Counted from the stretch's first letter, positions 14,495 through 22,955 are shown. The stretch is 27,538 nucleotides of DNA from JALYNX01 sp040905925 (GCA_040905925.1 JBBDQO010000086.1:1-27538); one strand, 5' to 3'. Notes: generated by a model from the sequence alone, not told the origin. Translations and numbers: made by a program.

Positions 14495-14875
14495 TCATTC
14501 GGTCAGTTCACGGTATGCGGCGGCGTCGAGCAGACCGGAGGTGTCCACTTCGTCGTCGACCTCGATCTCCACAAACCAGGCTTGCTCGTACGGGCTCTGA
14601 TTGACCAGCTCCGGAGTGCTCGCCAAAGCCGGGTTGACCGCAGCTACCCGGCCCGAGAAAGGGGCGTACACCTCCCCCACCGACTTGGTGCTCTCCACTT
14701 CGACGAGGATGTCGTCCTTGCTCACCGTGGCGCCGACCTCGGGCAACTCCACGAAGACCACATCCCCCAACTGGTCTTGGGCGTAGTCGGTGATCCCGAT
14801 CCGCACAGTGGAATCCCCGACACGCCGAATCCACTCGTGCTCTTCTGTATAGAGAAGATCATCGGGTACCTGCAT
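14495..14875 (-). CDS. gcvH: Glycine cleavage system H protein
   Basis: Lipoyl carrier that shuttles the aminomethyl intermediate between GcvP, GcvT and the L protein. 126 residues from ATG 14875. Family segments are LLYTEEHEWIRR, GITDYAQDQLGDVVFVELP and the lipoylation site VEVESTKSVGEVYAPFSG with K64. The start is clear: AGGAGG lies 5 bases upstream and the ATG overlaps the pgsA stop by one base (TGATG). A longer open frame to 15013 lies inside pgsA and is rejected. It is paired with pgsA upstream and the GarA-like gene downstream; gcvT is several genes further on. Confidence 0.96.
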   Translation of the reverse strand: MQVPDDLLYTEEHEWIRRVGDSTVRIGITDYAQDQLGDVVFVELPEVGATVSKDDILVEVESTKSVGEVYAPFSGRVAAVNPALASTPELVNQSPYEQAWFVEIEVDDEVDTSGLLDAAAYRELTE

Positions 14876-15471
14876 CAAACCTCCTGAGAGCCGGTGGGCG
14901 ACTTTAACGCTGTCAGACGCTGCCGAGTGTCTCCGACATAGAGCACGGCAACGTACCAGTAGAGAGTGATGCCGACCACTGCCGTTAGCCAGGCCGCGGG
15001 GCGCATCAACCATTCCAGGAACCCGGCATCGGCCAGATAGAACCCGGGAATCGCCCCGTAGAGGAGGAACGTCGCCACCTTGCCGTAGTAGCGGACTTCG
15101 ATCGTTCCCCCACCTCTAGCCGCCAGGTAGAGGGCGACCACACCCATGGACACCTCCCGGACCAAGAGCAGGATTCCCACCACCACCGGGATCGCTCCCA
15201 CGATGAGGCCGCCAACCACCGCGGAGGCGATCATCAGACGGTCGGCCACCGGATCGAGCACCTTTCCCAGTTGGCTGACCTGATCGAGACGACGGGCCAG
15301 ATAGCCGTCGATCCAGTCGGTCCATCCGATGATGAAGACCAGCCACGCGGCGAGCGCGATGTCGTCCTGCACCACGAGAACCCACCAGAAGACGCCCACA
15401 CCAACCAGGCGCACGAAAGTCACCAGGTTGGGGATGGTGAGGACTCGATTGGCAGTAACGACCTCGGTCAC
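14875..15471 (-). CDS. pgsA: CDP-alcohol phosphatidyltransferase, PgsA type
   Basis: Integral membrane enzyme most likely making phosphatidylglycerol phosphate from CDP-diacylglycerol and glycerol-3-phosphate. 198 residues with several hydrophobic segments. The CDP-alcohol phosphotransferase signature is complete: D52-x2-D55-G56-x2-A59-R60-x8-G69-x3-D73-x3-D77. The alternative, phosphatidylinositol phosphate synthase, has the same signature; the context next to gcvH matches mycobacterial pgsA2, whose exact substrate is less certain. The GTG start at 15471 has TAGCCT 7 bases upstream and no Shine-Dalgarno sequence. The stop overlaps the gcvH start. Confidence 0.9.
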   Translation of the reverse strand: MTEVVTANRVLTIPNLVTFVRLVGVGVFWWVLVVQDDIALAAWLVFIIGWTDWIDGYLARRLDQVSQLGKVLDPVADRLMIASAVVGGLIVGAIPVVVGILLLVREVSMGVVALYLAARGGGTIEVRYYGKVATFLLYGAIPGFYLADAGFLEWLMRPAAWLTAVVGITLYWYVAVLYVGDTRQRLTALKSPTGSQEV

Positions 15472-15478
15472 CGGAATC

Positions 15479-15484
15479 AGGCTA
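15479..15484 (-). promoter_or_regulatory. -10-like hexamer of pgsA
   Basis: TAGCCT lies 7 bases before the GTG at 15471, in the 30-base gap after the solute-binding protein gene. It suggests that pgsA-gcvH starts a new, leaderless transcript. Confidence 0.45.
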
Positions 15485-15501
15485 ACCCTGGGGCTTGGGC
15501 C

Positions 15502-17304
15502 TCATTCACCTGGTGTCAGGTCGCTCAGACCTCCGAGCCTGCCCTGGATCCCACCGAGGACGTTGCGGATCCCGAAGTCGAGCCGATCCGAGCGATAGGC
15601 CTCCGCTATCTCGGGGTGATAGAGAACGAGATAGGGCAGATCCTGGGCGAGGATGCGCTCCATCTGCCACAGCGCGCTCTTGGCCACCTGGAGATCGCTC
15701 GCCTGCTCATACTCGGCGAGCTCGGCTGCGAATTCCTCGTCGGAGTAACCGGTGGAGTTGGCTAGCCCGTCGGGAGCGAAGAACCACCGGTAGTAAGCAG
15801 GAAGTGAAGGATTGCCGAGAGTCCACCCGAGCAGGTACATGTCGTAACGGCGGGCGCCGTCCTCACCGGCATTGAAGGCGAGATCGACCACAGTGTCGAA
15901 ATCGGTGACCACCGGCCGAACATCGAATCCGAGCGTCTCCAACGTCTTCTCTATCTCCCCGGCGTATTCGGGTCGATCCGGGTCGTATTCCTCCCCCGGG
16001 GTGAGGATCGTCAGAGGTGCCGGGGTAAGAGCGGAGATGGTCAGCCCCTCGCCGGCGACGATCATTCCGTCCTTCACCAACGGTTCCTGGGTCCACACAT
16101 AGCCAGCCGACCGCAGTGAATCGAGAGCCTCCGCAAGACGGGTGTCGAGCGTCCCGCCGAACCGGGCTGCGATCTCGGCAGCCACCGACTCGTCGAACCA
16201 CGTCTCGTTGAACGGCGACATCATCGTGAACGCCGCATCGGAACCGGGAGCGAAGTGGGCAGCCGTTTCCTGTCGGTCGAGAAGGAGAGCCAACGCCTGC
16301 CGGAATTGAGCCGAAGCCATCGGCTCACGTTTCAGGTTGAATCCCAGGTAGCGCACCGAGTTGGCAGGGCTCTCGTCGACGGCGACTCCTGGAACGCCGG
16401 CCAGAGAGCTGAGACTGGTGTCGGAGAGTCCAGTAGGGCTGAGGATCGTGTCGATGGCACCCGACGCCAATTCGGCGACCGCAGCCGCCTCGTCGGGATA
16501 GATCCGGTATTCGACTCGATCCAACTCCGTTTCGGTGTGCCCGGGGTTGGCCACGGCGTGAATCCTGTCCTCTCCGATCTCGGTCAGGGTGAGGGGCCCA
16601 CCCGACACGTCGGGCTTCCCACTCATCGCATAGAGACCCTCCGGCGTGCTCACCGTTTGGACAAGCGGCTCCCAGACGTGCGAGGGCATGATCGGCGCCA
16701 ACCCGACCCCGTATGGCCATACGTTGAGACTGGGACGTTTGGTGAACTCCACCTGAAGCCGTGACGGCGACAGCGCAACGACCGAGCTGACCTCGGGTGG
16801 GAATACCTCGGACCATCCCCCTTGGAGCCCGAGACGTCTTACCGTTTCGAAGGTGAAGACGAGATCCTGGGCGGTGACAGGGACTCCGTCACTCCAATCG
16901 AGCCCGGATCCAAGGTCGACCTGCACCCTCCACCCGGTGTCGTCGCCGGTGGGCAGGGCCGGCTCGGCGGCGGCAAGCTCGGTCACGAGTGAGGTCTGGT
17001 GGGCGTTGAGTGCAAAAAGAGCCGGTTTGGTTGGCCCGAGCACGTAGGCATTCCACACCGTCGGCTGATCACCGATGTAGGCCCAAAAGTTGTCGGTAGT
17101 CAATCCCGAAAGCAGCCCTACCCGGTATTCGAACGGCTCGGGGGCGGTCAGGGCCTCCGACCCGTTTGAACCGATGCCGATGTCGACGGGTGCCCGGACG
17201 TCCATCGAGGAAGGCTCGCCGTTCCCGATCTGGACAGCGGCGGCGATGGCGATCCCGACCAGAACCAAGGTCGCTCCAAGGGCTCTGATTGTTTTGCCGG
17301 ACAA
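15502..17304 (-). CDS. ABC transporter substrate-binding protein, family 5 (peptide/nickel type), orphan
   Basis: 600 residues. The N terminus has one hydrophobic segment (about 8-26, LGATLVLVGIAIAAAVQI) with no lipobox cysteine, so it is membrane-anchored or secreted rather than a standard lipoprotein. The family 5 core is seen in LDWSDGVPVTAQDLVFTFE and in the RYLGFNLKREPMASAQFRQA segment (the conserved N-then-R stretch of oligopeptide-binding proteins). Ligands in the family include peptides, nickel and sugars; this one is unassigned. No permease or ATPase gene is nearby. The TTG start at 17304 is backed by GGGAGG 7 bases upstream. A TTGACA at 17360-17365 might be its -35, but no good -10 follows. 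Confidence 0.88.
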   Translation of the reverse strand: MSGKTIRALGATLVLVGIAIAAAVQIGNGEPSSMDVRAPVDIGIGSNGSEALTAPEPFEYRVGLLSGLTTDNFWAYIGDQPTVWNAYVLGPTKPALFALNAHQTSLVTELAAAEPALPTGDDTGWRVQVDLGSGLDWSDGVPVTAQDLVFTFETVRRLGLQGGWSEVFPPEVSSVVALSPSRLQVEFTKRPSLNVWPYGVGLAPIMPSHVWEPLVQTVSTPEGLYAMSGKPDVSGGPLTLTEIGEDRIHAVANPGHTETELDRVEYRIYPDEAAAVAELASGAIDTILSPTGLSDTSLSSLAGVPGVAVDESPANSVRYLGFNLKREPMASAQFRQALALLLDRQETAAHFAPGSDAAFTMMSPFNETWFDESVAAEIAARFGGTLDTRLAEALDSLRSAGYVWTQEPLVKDGMIVAGEGLTISALTPAPLTILTPGEEYDPDRPEYAGEIEKTLETLGFDVRPVVTDFDTVVDLAFNAGEDGARRYDMYLLGWTLGNPSLPAYYRWFFAPDGLANSTGYSDEEFAAELAEYEQASDLQVAKSALWQMERILAQDLPYLVLYHPEIAEAYRSDRLDFGIRNVLGGIQGRLGGLSDLTPGE

Positions 17305-17380
17305 AGAACGACCTCCCGATATGAAGAATCGGCAGGTCAGAGGGGAGCCTTAACGGTGATGTCAACCCACCGGGAGCGGT

Positions 17381-17386
17381 TACCAT
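17381..17386 (+). promoter_or_regulatory. -10-like hexamer upstream of tRNA-Pro
   Basis: TACCAT lies 9 bases before the mature tRNA 5' end. No good -35 accompanies it. It would place the transcript start close to the tRNA. Confidence 0.35.
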
Positions 17387-17395
17387 CCCCGTTTC

Positions 17396-17469
17396 CGGGC
17401 TGTGGCGCAGTTTGGTAGCGCACTTGGCTGGGGGCCAAGGGGTCGTGGGTTCAAATCCCGCCAGCCCGA
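17396..17469 (+). tRNA. tRNA-Pro, anticodon GGG
   Basis: 74 bases fold as a full cloverleaf. The acceptor stem pairs CGGGCTG with CAGCCCG and the discriminator base is A. The D arm is GCGCAGTTTGGTAGCGC. The anticodon stem pairs CTTGG with CCAAG around the loop CTGGGGG, giving anticodon GGG for the codon CCC. The T arm contains GTTCAAATC. The 3' CCA is not encoded and must be added by nucleotidyltransferase. It is divergent from the solute-binding protein gene and converges on glnD, whose stop is 17 bases away. No integrase or tRNA 3'-end duplication is present. Confidence 0.97.
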
Positions 17470-17485
17470 CTCCCGAGTTGCTCGT

Positions 17486-19822
17486 TCACCGCTTCGACGG
17501 CTGTGAGCGTCCCTCCACCACAGAAGCCAGACGATCGACCATCGCCTCGGGTGTGGCGCTTGCCGGAGTGACCGAGAACACGTCAACCACCTGACTGCCC
17601 CGGGTAGTGACCTTGGCCATGGTGATCTCCATGCCCGCCTCGGTCAGTTCCCTGGCCAGATCGTGGAGCAAGCCAACACGGTCCGGTCCCCTGACGGTGA
17701 CCTTCCACCAATCGGCCTCGACCTCGATAGTCACTCTCGAATCGACCGAAGGTGTCGCGTACGCGGAGGCCTTGGCAACGAGCCGAGCCGCCACATCGAG
17801 ATCCCCGGCGAGCGCCTCCTCGAGATCGCCCGCAATCTGGTCCCAATCGGCGGGGACGATCCGGAGCGACCCCAAGACGTCTTCGACACGGAAGGTGTCG
17901 ATGGCAACTCCATCCGAGCGGGTGGCGATCCGGGCCTCCAACACGTTCAGGCCATGGAGCGAGAAGACTCCCGCGACCGTCGCCAGCAAACCGGGTCGAT
18001 CATGAGCGACTACCACCACCGTGGGAATTGGATCATTACCCGACACTCGTACTCTTGCTTCGCTCCTCATTGGAGGTGGGCTGGCCATCTCGAGATGGGT
18101 ACGGGACATCTCCATCCCGAAACGCTGCAAGTATCCGGCAGGCATCGAAGCGACATGCTCGGCCAGTTTCGGCTCCAGCGTGGCATCGACCTCCTGAAAC
18201 GAGCCCCCCTCCATCTTCACCGCCACCCGTCCCACCAGGGTTCGCACCAGCGTCTCGGTCCAACCCGACCACACAGACGGGCCGGTGGCACGGGCATCGG
18301 CGACGGTGAGCACCGCCAGGATCGAAAGCAACTCACCATCCTCGATCAGCTTTGCCGTCGAATCGATCACATCGGGGTCGTCGAGGTCTTGGCGAGTGGC
18401 GACCGTCGGCAGCAAGAGGTGGAGCTCGACCGCTCTGGCCACCAGTTCCGCGGTTCTGGCCTGGTAACCGACACGGCTCAATAGATCGCGGGCGAGGGCT
18501 GCTCCGATTGCCGAGTGGTCGCCGGATCTGCCCTTGCCGATGTCATGTAGCCAGGCAGCGAGAAGAAGCTCATCGAGCGAGCCGAGATCGTCAACGCGCT
18601 CGGCACACCAATCGCTGGCTCCGCTCGTGAGAAGAACCACCTCGTCGACGGTCCGCCACAGATGAGAGTCGACTGGATGGCTGTGAAAGGGGGCGGTTTG
18701 GGGCAGCGAGGTGACCGCCGCCAGTTCCGGCAATGCGATTCGACCCCACTCCTCTATCTGTCGATAGGCCTCCCAACCGCCGCGTCCTGCCCTCAACAGC
18801 TCCAGCAGGGCGGATCGATCCTCGAGCGCCCAGCCCGCCCCGACGCCAGTCGCCACTGGCCTGACCAAGGGCCCGGGACGTTCCATTTGCCTCACAACCG
18901 ACGAAAGTGGGGTGGTCGCCTTGCTGACGATCTCCTGCCTCCGGCTCCGCACGGCGGAGACGAGCTGGCGGCCGGCTCGCGCCACCGGGTCGAAATCCGT
19001 GGCGGAGCCAGGCGGCCATCTCGCCATCAGTTGATCATCAACCTCACGTGCTGCCGCATAGAGGTCGGCGCACATGTCGTAGGGATCCTTCCCGAGCCAA
19101 GTGGCAACAGTCCCACGGAGGTCGACAGCGAGACGTTCCGCGCCTCGGCCCTGGGTTGCATGGAGGGCATTGCGAACCGACAGGAGGACACCACGCTCCT
19201 GCTCGACCTGGTCATCACTGGGTGGATCTCCAAGAAGCGCGGCCCTGCGTCGGGTCCAATCGAGGCGGTGGACCGACCGCAACCCGCCGCGACCGGTCTT
19301 GACATCCATCTCCTGAAGGAAGAACGGCTCCCGCTCCCGAACCCGGCGTTCCTCCTCGGCGAGGAAGTCGAGAAGGGAGCGCTGGCGTCGCAGCAGAAGA
19401 GAGATCTGACGCTCGAGTTGGCTGAGCTGCTCCGGGTCGCCATGGATCAGTCGGGCGCTGAGAAGCGAGCAGAGTGTCTCGACGTTCTCGGCGGCGCCAG
19501 CCGCGGCCTCCTTGACCGAACGAACCGAATGACCGACCTTCATCCCGGTATCCCAAAGCGGGTAGAACAGCTGGCGTACCGTCTCCTGGGAAGGACGCCC
19601 CAGGATCATGATGTCGATGTCGGATTGAAGGCACATCTCGGAGCGCCCGTAGCCACCCGTGGCCACCACCGCCCATCCCGAGGTGTCGAGGCCGGTCGCG
19701 ACCTCGATCACCAGGGAGTCGACCGCCTGGGTGAGCAAACCGGGCAATTCCGACGGATCGCCGGGAGCAAGAGGGGCGGACCATGAGGCCCTGAGCTCCC
19801 GGAGACGATCCGTAGCCGTCAC
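17486..19822 (-). CDS. glnD: [Protein-PII] nucleotidyltransferase/removing enzyme GlnD
   Basis: Bifunctional nitrogen sensor that modifies and demodifies PII in response to glutamine. 778 residues, a little shorter than E. coli (890). The nucleotidyltransferase site is GGYGRSEM (56-63) with D68 and D70; the HD phosphohydrolase site is AAWLHDIGKG (H426, D427). Two ACT domains lie at about 601-675 (AHDRPGLLATVAGVFSLHG) and 706-778 (RGPDRVGLLHDLARELTEAG) and should bind glutamine. In studied actinobacteria GlnD adenylylates rather than uridylylates PII. The GTG start overlaps the glnB stop (GTGA). Confidence 0.95.
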   Translation of the reverse strand: MTATDRLRELRASWSAPLAPGDPSELPGLLTQAVDSLVIEVATGLDTSGWAVVATGGYGRSEMCLQSDIDIMILGRPSQETVRQLFYPLWDTGMKVGHSVRSVKEAAAGAAENVETLCSLLSARLIHGDPEQLSQLERQISLLLRRQRSLLDFLAEEERRVREREPFFLQEMDVKTGRGGLRSVHRLDWTRRRAALLGDPPSDDQVEQERGVLLSVRNALHATQGRGAERLAVDLRGTVATWLGKDPYDMCADLYAAAREVDDQLMARWPPGSATDFDPVARAGRQLVSAVRSRRQEIVSKATTPLSSVVRQMERPGPLVRPVATGVGAGWALEDRSALLELLRAGRGGWEAYRQIEEWGRIALPELAAVTSLPQTAPFHSHPVDSHLWRTVDEVVLLTSGASDWCAERVDDLGSLDELLLAAWLHDIGKGRSGDHSAIGAALARDLLSRVGYQARTAELVARAVELHLLLPTVATRQDLDDPDVIDSTAKLIEDGELLSILAVLTVADARATGPSVWSGWTETLVRTLVGRVAVKMEGGSFQEVDATLEPKLAEHVASMPAGYLQRFGMEMSRTHLEMASPPPMRSEARVRVSGNDPIPTVVVVAHDRPGLLATVAGVFSLHGLNVLEARIATRSDGVAIDTFRVEDVLGSLRIVPADWDQIAGDLEEALAGDLDVAARLVAKASAYATPSVDSRVTIEVEADWWKVTVRGPDRVGLLHDLARELTEAGMEITMAKVTTRGSQVVDVFSVTPASATPEAMVDRLASVVEGRSQPSKR

Positions 19823-20157
19823 AAAGCGTCAGCTCCCCGCTCACCGGTCCGGATGCGGACAACCTCCTCGACCCCGAGCACGAGAATCTTGCCGTCTCCG
19901 ATCTCCCCGGTTCGTGCTGCAGCTTCAATTGCCTCCACCACTCTGGAAGCGGCGTCGTCGTCGACTGCCACCTCGATCCGGTTCTTGGGCACGAAATCGA
20001 CCAGATACTCGGCACCTCGGTAAACCTCGGTCTGCCCGGCCTGGCGGCCAAAGCCACGCACCTCGCCAACCGACATCCCGGTCACACCTATCGATCTGAG
20101 CTTCTCCTTCACCTCATCGAGTTTGAAGGGCTTGATATACGCGATGATCAGCTTCAT
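19819..20157 (-). CDS. glnB: Nitrogen regulatory protein PII
   Basis: 112-residue trimeric signal protein sensing 2-oxoglutarate and ATP/ADP. The T-loop is intact, with the modifiable tyrosine Y51 in VYRGAEYLVDFVPK. VRGFGRQAGQTEVYRG and the C-terminal signature GEIGDGKILVLGVEEVVRIRTGE are both clear. It lies between amt and glnD, 10 bases after amt, so it is probably a GlnK-type protein that blocks the Amt channel when unmodified. The name glnK would be equally justified. Confidence 0.96.
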   Translation of the reverse strand: MKLIIAYIKPFKLDEVKEKLRSIGVTGMSVGEVRGFGRQAGQTEVYRGAEYLVDFVPKNRIEVAVDDDAASRVVEAIEAAARTGEIGDGKILVLGVEEVVRIRTGERGADAL

Positions 20158-20167
20158 TGTTCTTTCC

Positions 20168-21370
20168 TCAGTCCGTTAGAACGTAGGCACGTTCTTCATG
20201 CAGAGCAATGTCGAGCCCGTCGATCTCCGCCTTTTCGTCCGCTCGGAGACCGGTTATCGCCTTGGTTAGGCGAGCCAGGAGATATGACGCCACGAATCCG
20301 TACACCAACACTGCGCCCAGGGCCCCAGCCTGCTTGAGGAAGAAGCCGCCTCCACCGAAGAGGAGACCATCCGAGCCCACGGCTTCATTTACCGCAGTGG
20401 AGGCGAATATCCCCAGCAGGAGCGTGCCCACGATGCCCCCCGCCAGATGGATTCCGACGACATCGAGCGAGTCGTCGTAGTTGAAACGGAATTTCAAGCT
20501 GACAGCCCAGAAGCAGATGACCCCGGCTATCAGGCCAATGGCGATCGACGCCAGAGGGCTGACGAAGCCTGCGCATGGCGTGATGGCGACGAGGCCGGCC
20601 ACCGCTCCTGAAGCCGCTCCCAGTGTCGTCGGCTTCCCGGTCTTCCACCATTCCGCGACGACCCACCCCAGTGCCGCAACCGATGCTGCGATCTGGGTGG
20701 TGGTGAAGGCGGTGATGGCATTGGCGTCGGCCGCCAGCGCTGACCCCGCGTTGAACCCGAACCATCCGAACCACAGGATCCCGGTTCCGAGCAGGGTCAA
20801 AGGCAGGGAATGAGGGCGCATCGACTCCTCTTTGAACCCCTTTCGTGGCCCGAGGACGAACACCAGGGCGAGCGCCGCGATACCCGCATTGACATGAACC
20901 ACCAGGCCCCCGGCGAAGTCCCTCGCTCCCCATTCGAACAGCAGTCCGTCGGCGGCGAAACCCCAATGCGCTACCACCGGATACACCAGGATCGACCACA
21001 GGGTGACGAACAGAACCCACGCGGAGAACTTCATCCGCTCCGCCACCGCACCCGAGATGAGGGCAGGGGTGATAATGGCAAACATCATCTGGAACACCGC
21101 GAATAGAAGGGTGTCGCCGCTCAGCCCCTCGAATCCGAGGAAGTCGAAGCCTCCCAGGAACCCTCCGCCCAGGTCGGCGCCGAACGCCAGGGTGTATCCG
21201 GTGACCACCCAGATCACGGTCACGATCGAGATCGTGAAGAAGTTGTTCATCAGCATCGAGAGGACGTTCTTGGAACGCACCATCCCGCCGTAGAACAAAG
21301 CCAACCCTGGAGTCATGAACAGCACCATCGCGCTCGACACCAGCAGCCAGGCAATTGAGCCCGGATCCAT
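20168..21370 (-). CDS. amt: Ammonium transporter (Amt family)
   Basis: 400 residues and about 11 hydrophobic segments. It opens directly with SIAWLLVSSAMVLFMTPGLA, with no cleaved signal peptide visible. The twin pore histidines are H159 in GGLVVHVNAG and H308 in VGIHLAGG; FYGGMVRSKNVLSMLM is the classic family segment. It should conduct ammonium/ammonia across the membrane under nitrogen limitation and be gated by the PII protein encoded next. The ATG has AGGAGG 5 bases upstream. A 38-bp GlnR-like array lies 45-82 bases upstream. Confidence 0.97.
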   Translation of the reverse strand: MDPGSIAWLLVSSAMVLFMTPGLALFYGGMVRSKNVLSMLMNNFFTISIVTVIWVVTGYTLAFGADLGGGFLGGFDFLGFEGLSGDTLLFAVFQMMFAIITPALISGAVAERMKFSAWVLFVTLWSILVYPVVAHWGFAADGLLFEWGARDFAGGLVVHVNAGIAALALVFVLGPRKGFKEESMRPHSLPLTLLGTGILWFGWFGFNAGSALAADANAITAFTTTQIAASVAALGWVVAEWWKTGKPTTLGAASGAVAGLVAITPCAGFVSPLASIAIGLIAGVICFWAVSLKFRFNYDDSLDVVGIHLAGGIVGTLLLGIFASTAVNEAVGSDGLLFGGGGFFLKQAGALGAVLVYGFVASYLLARLTKAITGLRADEKAEIDGLDIALHEERAYVLTD

Positions 21371-21414
21371 CGGTACCTCCTCTAGTACGAGGCGGCGATA
21401 TTGGGCAACTCCTT

Positions 21415-21452
21415 GTTTCTGTTGTGTTTCAGGCAGGTGACAATTCTGTGAT
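21415..21452 (-). promoter_or_regulatory. GlnR-like four-half-site operator upstream of amt
   Basis: On the minus strand four five-base blocks, ATCAC, GTCAC, GAAAC and GAAAC, are separated by exactly six bases each, a perfect 11-base period. This follows the actinobacterial GlnR box (alternating gTnAC and GaAAC at 6-base spacing), except that both weaker blocks come first. It lies upstream of the amt - glnB - glnD operon, the classic GlnR target. GlnR itself is not in the window, so the binding protein is inferred. Confidence 0.65.
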
Positions 21453-21462
21453 CACTGGCCGA

Positions 21463-21600
21463 CTAGCCGATCCGGTCGATCAGCCACAGGACGCCCTGCA
21501 CCAGCCGCCACCCCAGGTAGATCACAACCAGCACCACCATCAGCCTGAAGCCGAACGGTGTCTTGAGCTCCTCCCCATCCGGAGGCTGGGGCTCGCTCAT
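21463..21600 (-). CDS. 45-residue membrane protein coupled to der
   Basis: From an ATG that overlaps the der stop (ATGA) runs a 45-codon frame ending in TAG at 21463. The first 19 residues are polar and proline-rich (MSEPQPPDGEELKTPFGFR). Next comes one hydrophobic segment (LMVVLVVIYLGWRLVQGVLW), ending LIDRIG. One transmembrane helix with a cytoplasmic N terminus is likely. The coupling to der and the ordered composition favour a real gene. I do not recognise a family; function unknown. Confidence 0.72.
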   Translation of the reverse strand: MSEPQPPDGEELKTPFGFRLMVVLVVIYLGWRLVQGVLWLIDRIG

Positions 21601-22910
21601 CGTCTCTCGCCCAACCGTGACACGATGTGGATCGGATTTCCGGTGAAGTCCGCCTCCTGGCGGATCCGGTTCTCGAGAAACCTCAGATAGTCGTCACCGA
21701 GTTCCCCCCCCGACATGAAGACCACGAACGTCGGGGGCGCGGTTCCCGCCTGGACGACATAGTGGATCTTGGGCCGGCGACCTTTCCGCACCGGGGGCGG
21801 ATGGGCTTCGATCCACTCTCTGACCACCCGATTGAGCTGCCCGGTGGGGATACGGGTGCTCCGTGAACCGAGGACAGCTTCCAACACTTCGGGCAAGCGC
21901 CCGATCCGAGACCCGGTGCTCGCCGAGATCCGGACCACCGGCGCCCAGTCGACGAAGCCGAACCGATCTGGCAATGATCGCTCGGTGATCTCACGTTGCT
22001 CCTCATCGATGGCGTCCCACTTGTTCAAGACGATCACCAAGCCCACACCGGCATCCACCACCTCGCGCGCGATCCTCTGGTCCTGATGGGTGACGCCGTC
22101 CTCGGCATCCACCAGGAGTAGGGCGACATCGGCGTCGGCAAGCGCCTCGCGGGCCCTGAGCACCGAGTAGAAGTCGGCATCCTCGGTGATCTGGGGCTTG
22201 CGGCGGATCCCCGCGGTGTCGACCAGGCGGTAGGGCTTGCCATCCATTTCGACATCGGTGTCGATCGGGTCCCTCGTCGTGCCGGGGATCGCGGAGACGA
22301 TGACACGGTCCTCCCCGGCCAGCCGGTTGAGGAGTGTGGACTTCCCCACGTTGGGCCTCCCCACGATCGCGATCCTCGGAATCTCGTCGTGCTCCGGCTG
22401 GACCCGGGCCTCGGGCAGGACATTGACCACCTGGTCCAGCAGGTCTCCAACCCCACGCCCGTGGTAGGCGCTGATCGCATTGGGCTCGCCCAGGCCCAGC
22501 CTCCAGAACCGGTCGATGTCGGCCTCCAGCCTCGCGTCGTCGATCTTGTTGGCAGCGAGGATCACCGGCAGGCCAGAGGCGCGGAGAATCGAAATGACCC
22601 CGGTGTCGTCATCGGTCAGGTCGGCAGTGCCATCCACGACGAGGATCACCACGTCGGCCCCGTTCACCGCGGCTTCGGCTTGTTCCTTGATCGATTGGTT
22701 GATGCCACCGACCGGTTTGATCTCCCAACCGCCGGTGTCGACCATGAGGAACTGGCGTCCCGTCCAATCCGCCTCGAACTCACGGCGATCCCGGGTCACC
22801 CCTGGGGATTCTTGGACTACGGCTGATCGTGACCCGATCACCCGGTTGACCAGTGTCGACTTGCCCACATTGGGGCGGCCGATAATCGCAACTACGGGAA
22901 GAGCGCTCAC
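21597..22910 (-). CDS. der: Ribosome biogenesis GTPase Der (EngA)
   Basis: 437 residues with tandem GTPase domains and a C-terminal KH-like domain. P-loops are GRPNVGKST at 11-19 and again at 184-192. The G4 motifs are NKIDD (121) and NKWD (about 296). The KH-like part ends in DFTGNPIHIVSRLGERR. Der binds the 50S precursor and is usually essential. The start is GTG at 22910; CATACT lies just 3 bases upstream, and no clear Shine-Dalgarno sequence is seen. It follows ispH by 45 bases, and its stop overlaps the small membrane protein gene. Confidence 0.96.
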   Translation of the reverse strand: MSALPVVAIIGRPNVGKSTLVNRVIGSRSAVVQESPGVTRDRREFEADWTGRQFLMVDTGGWEIKPVGGINQSIKEQAEAAVNGADVVILVVDGTADLTDDDTGVISILRASGLPVILAANKIDDARLEADIDRFWRLGLGEPNAISAYHGRGVGDLLDQVVNVLPEARVQPEHDEIPRIAIVGRPNVGKSTLLNRLAGEDRVIVSAIPGTTRDPIDTDVEMDGKPYRLVDTAGIRRKPQITEDADFYSVLRAREALADADVALLLVDAEDGVTHQDQRIAREVVDAGVGLVIVLNKWDAIDEEQREITERSLPDRFGFVDWAPVVRISASTGSRIGRLPEVLEAVLGSRSTRIPTGQLNRVVREWIEAHPPPVRKGRRPKIHYVVQAGTAPPTFVVFMSGGELGDDYLRFLENRIRQEADFTGNPIHIVSRLGERR

Positions 22911-22955
22911 CTCAGTATGCCTCTGGAGGCTGACATTCTCGCCAGACGCCGGCCG

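Noticed and set aside
17396..17469. tRNA-Pro as an integration site for a mobile element
   Set aside because: No integrase, no duplicated tRNA end and no change in gene character are seen on either side.
18662..19786. A 374-codon plus-strand frame opposite glnD
   Set aside because: It is antisense to the conserved nucleotidyltransferase half of GlnD and has no recognisable domain.
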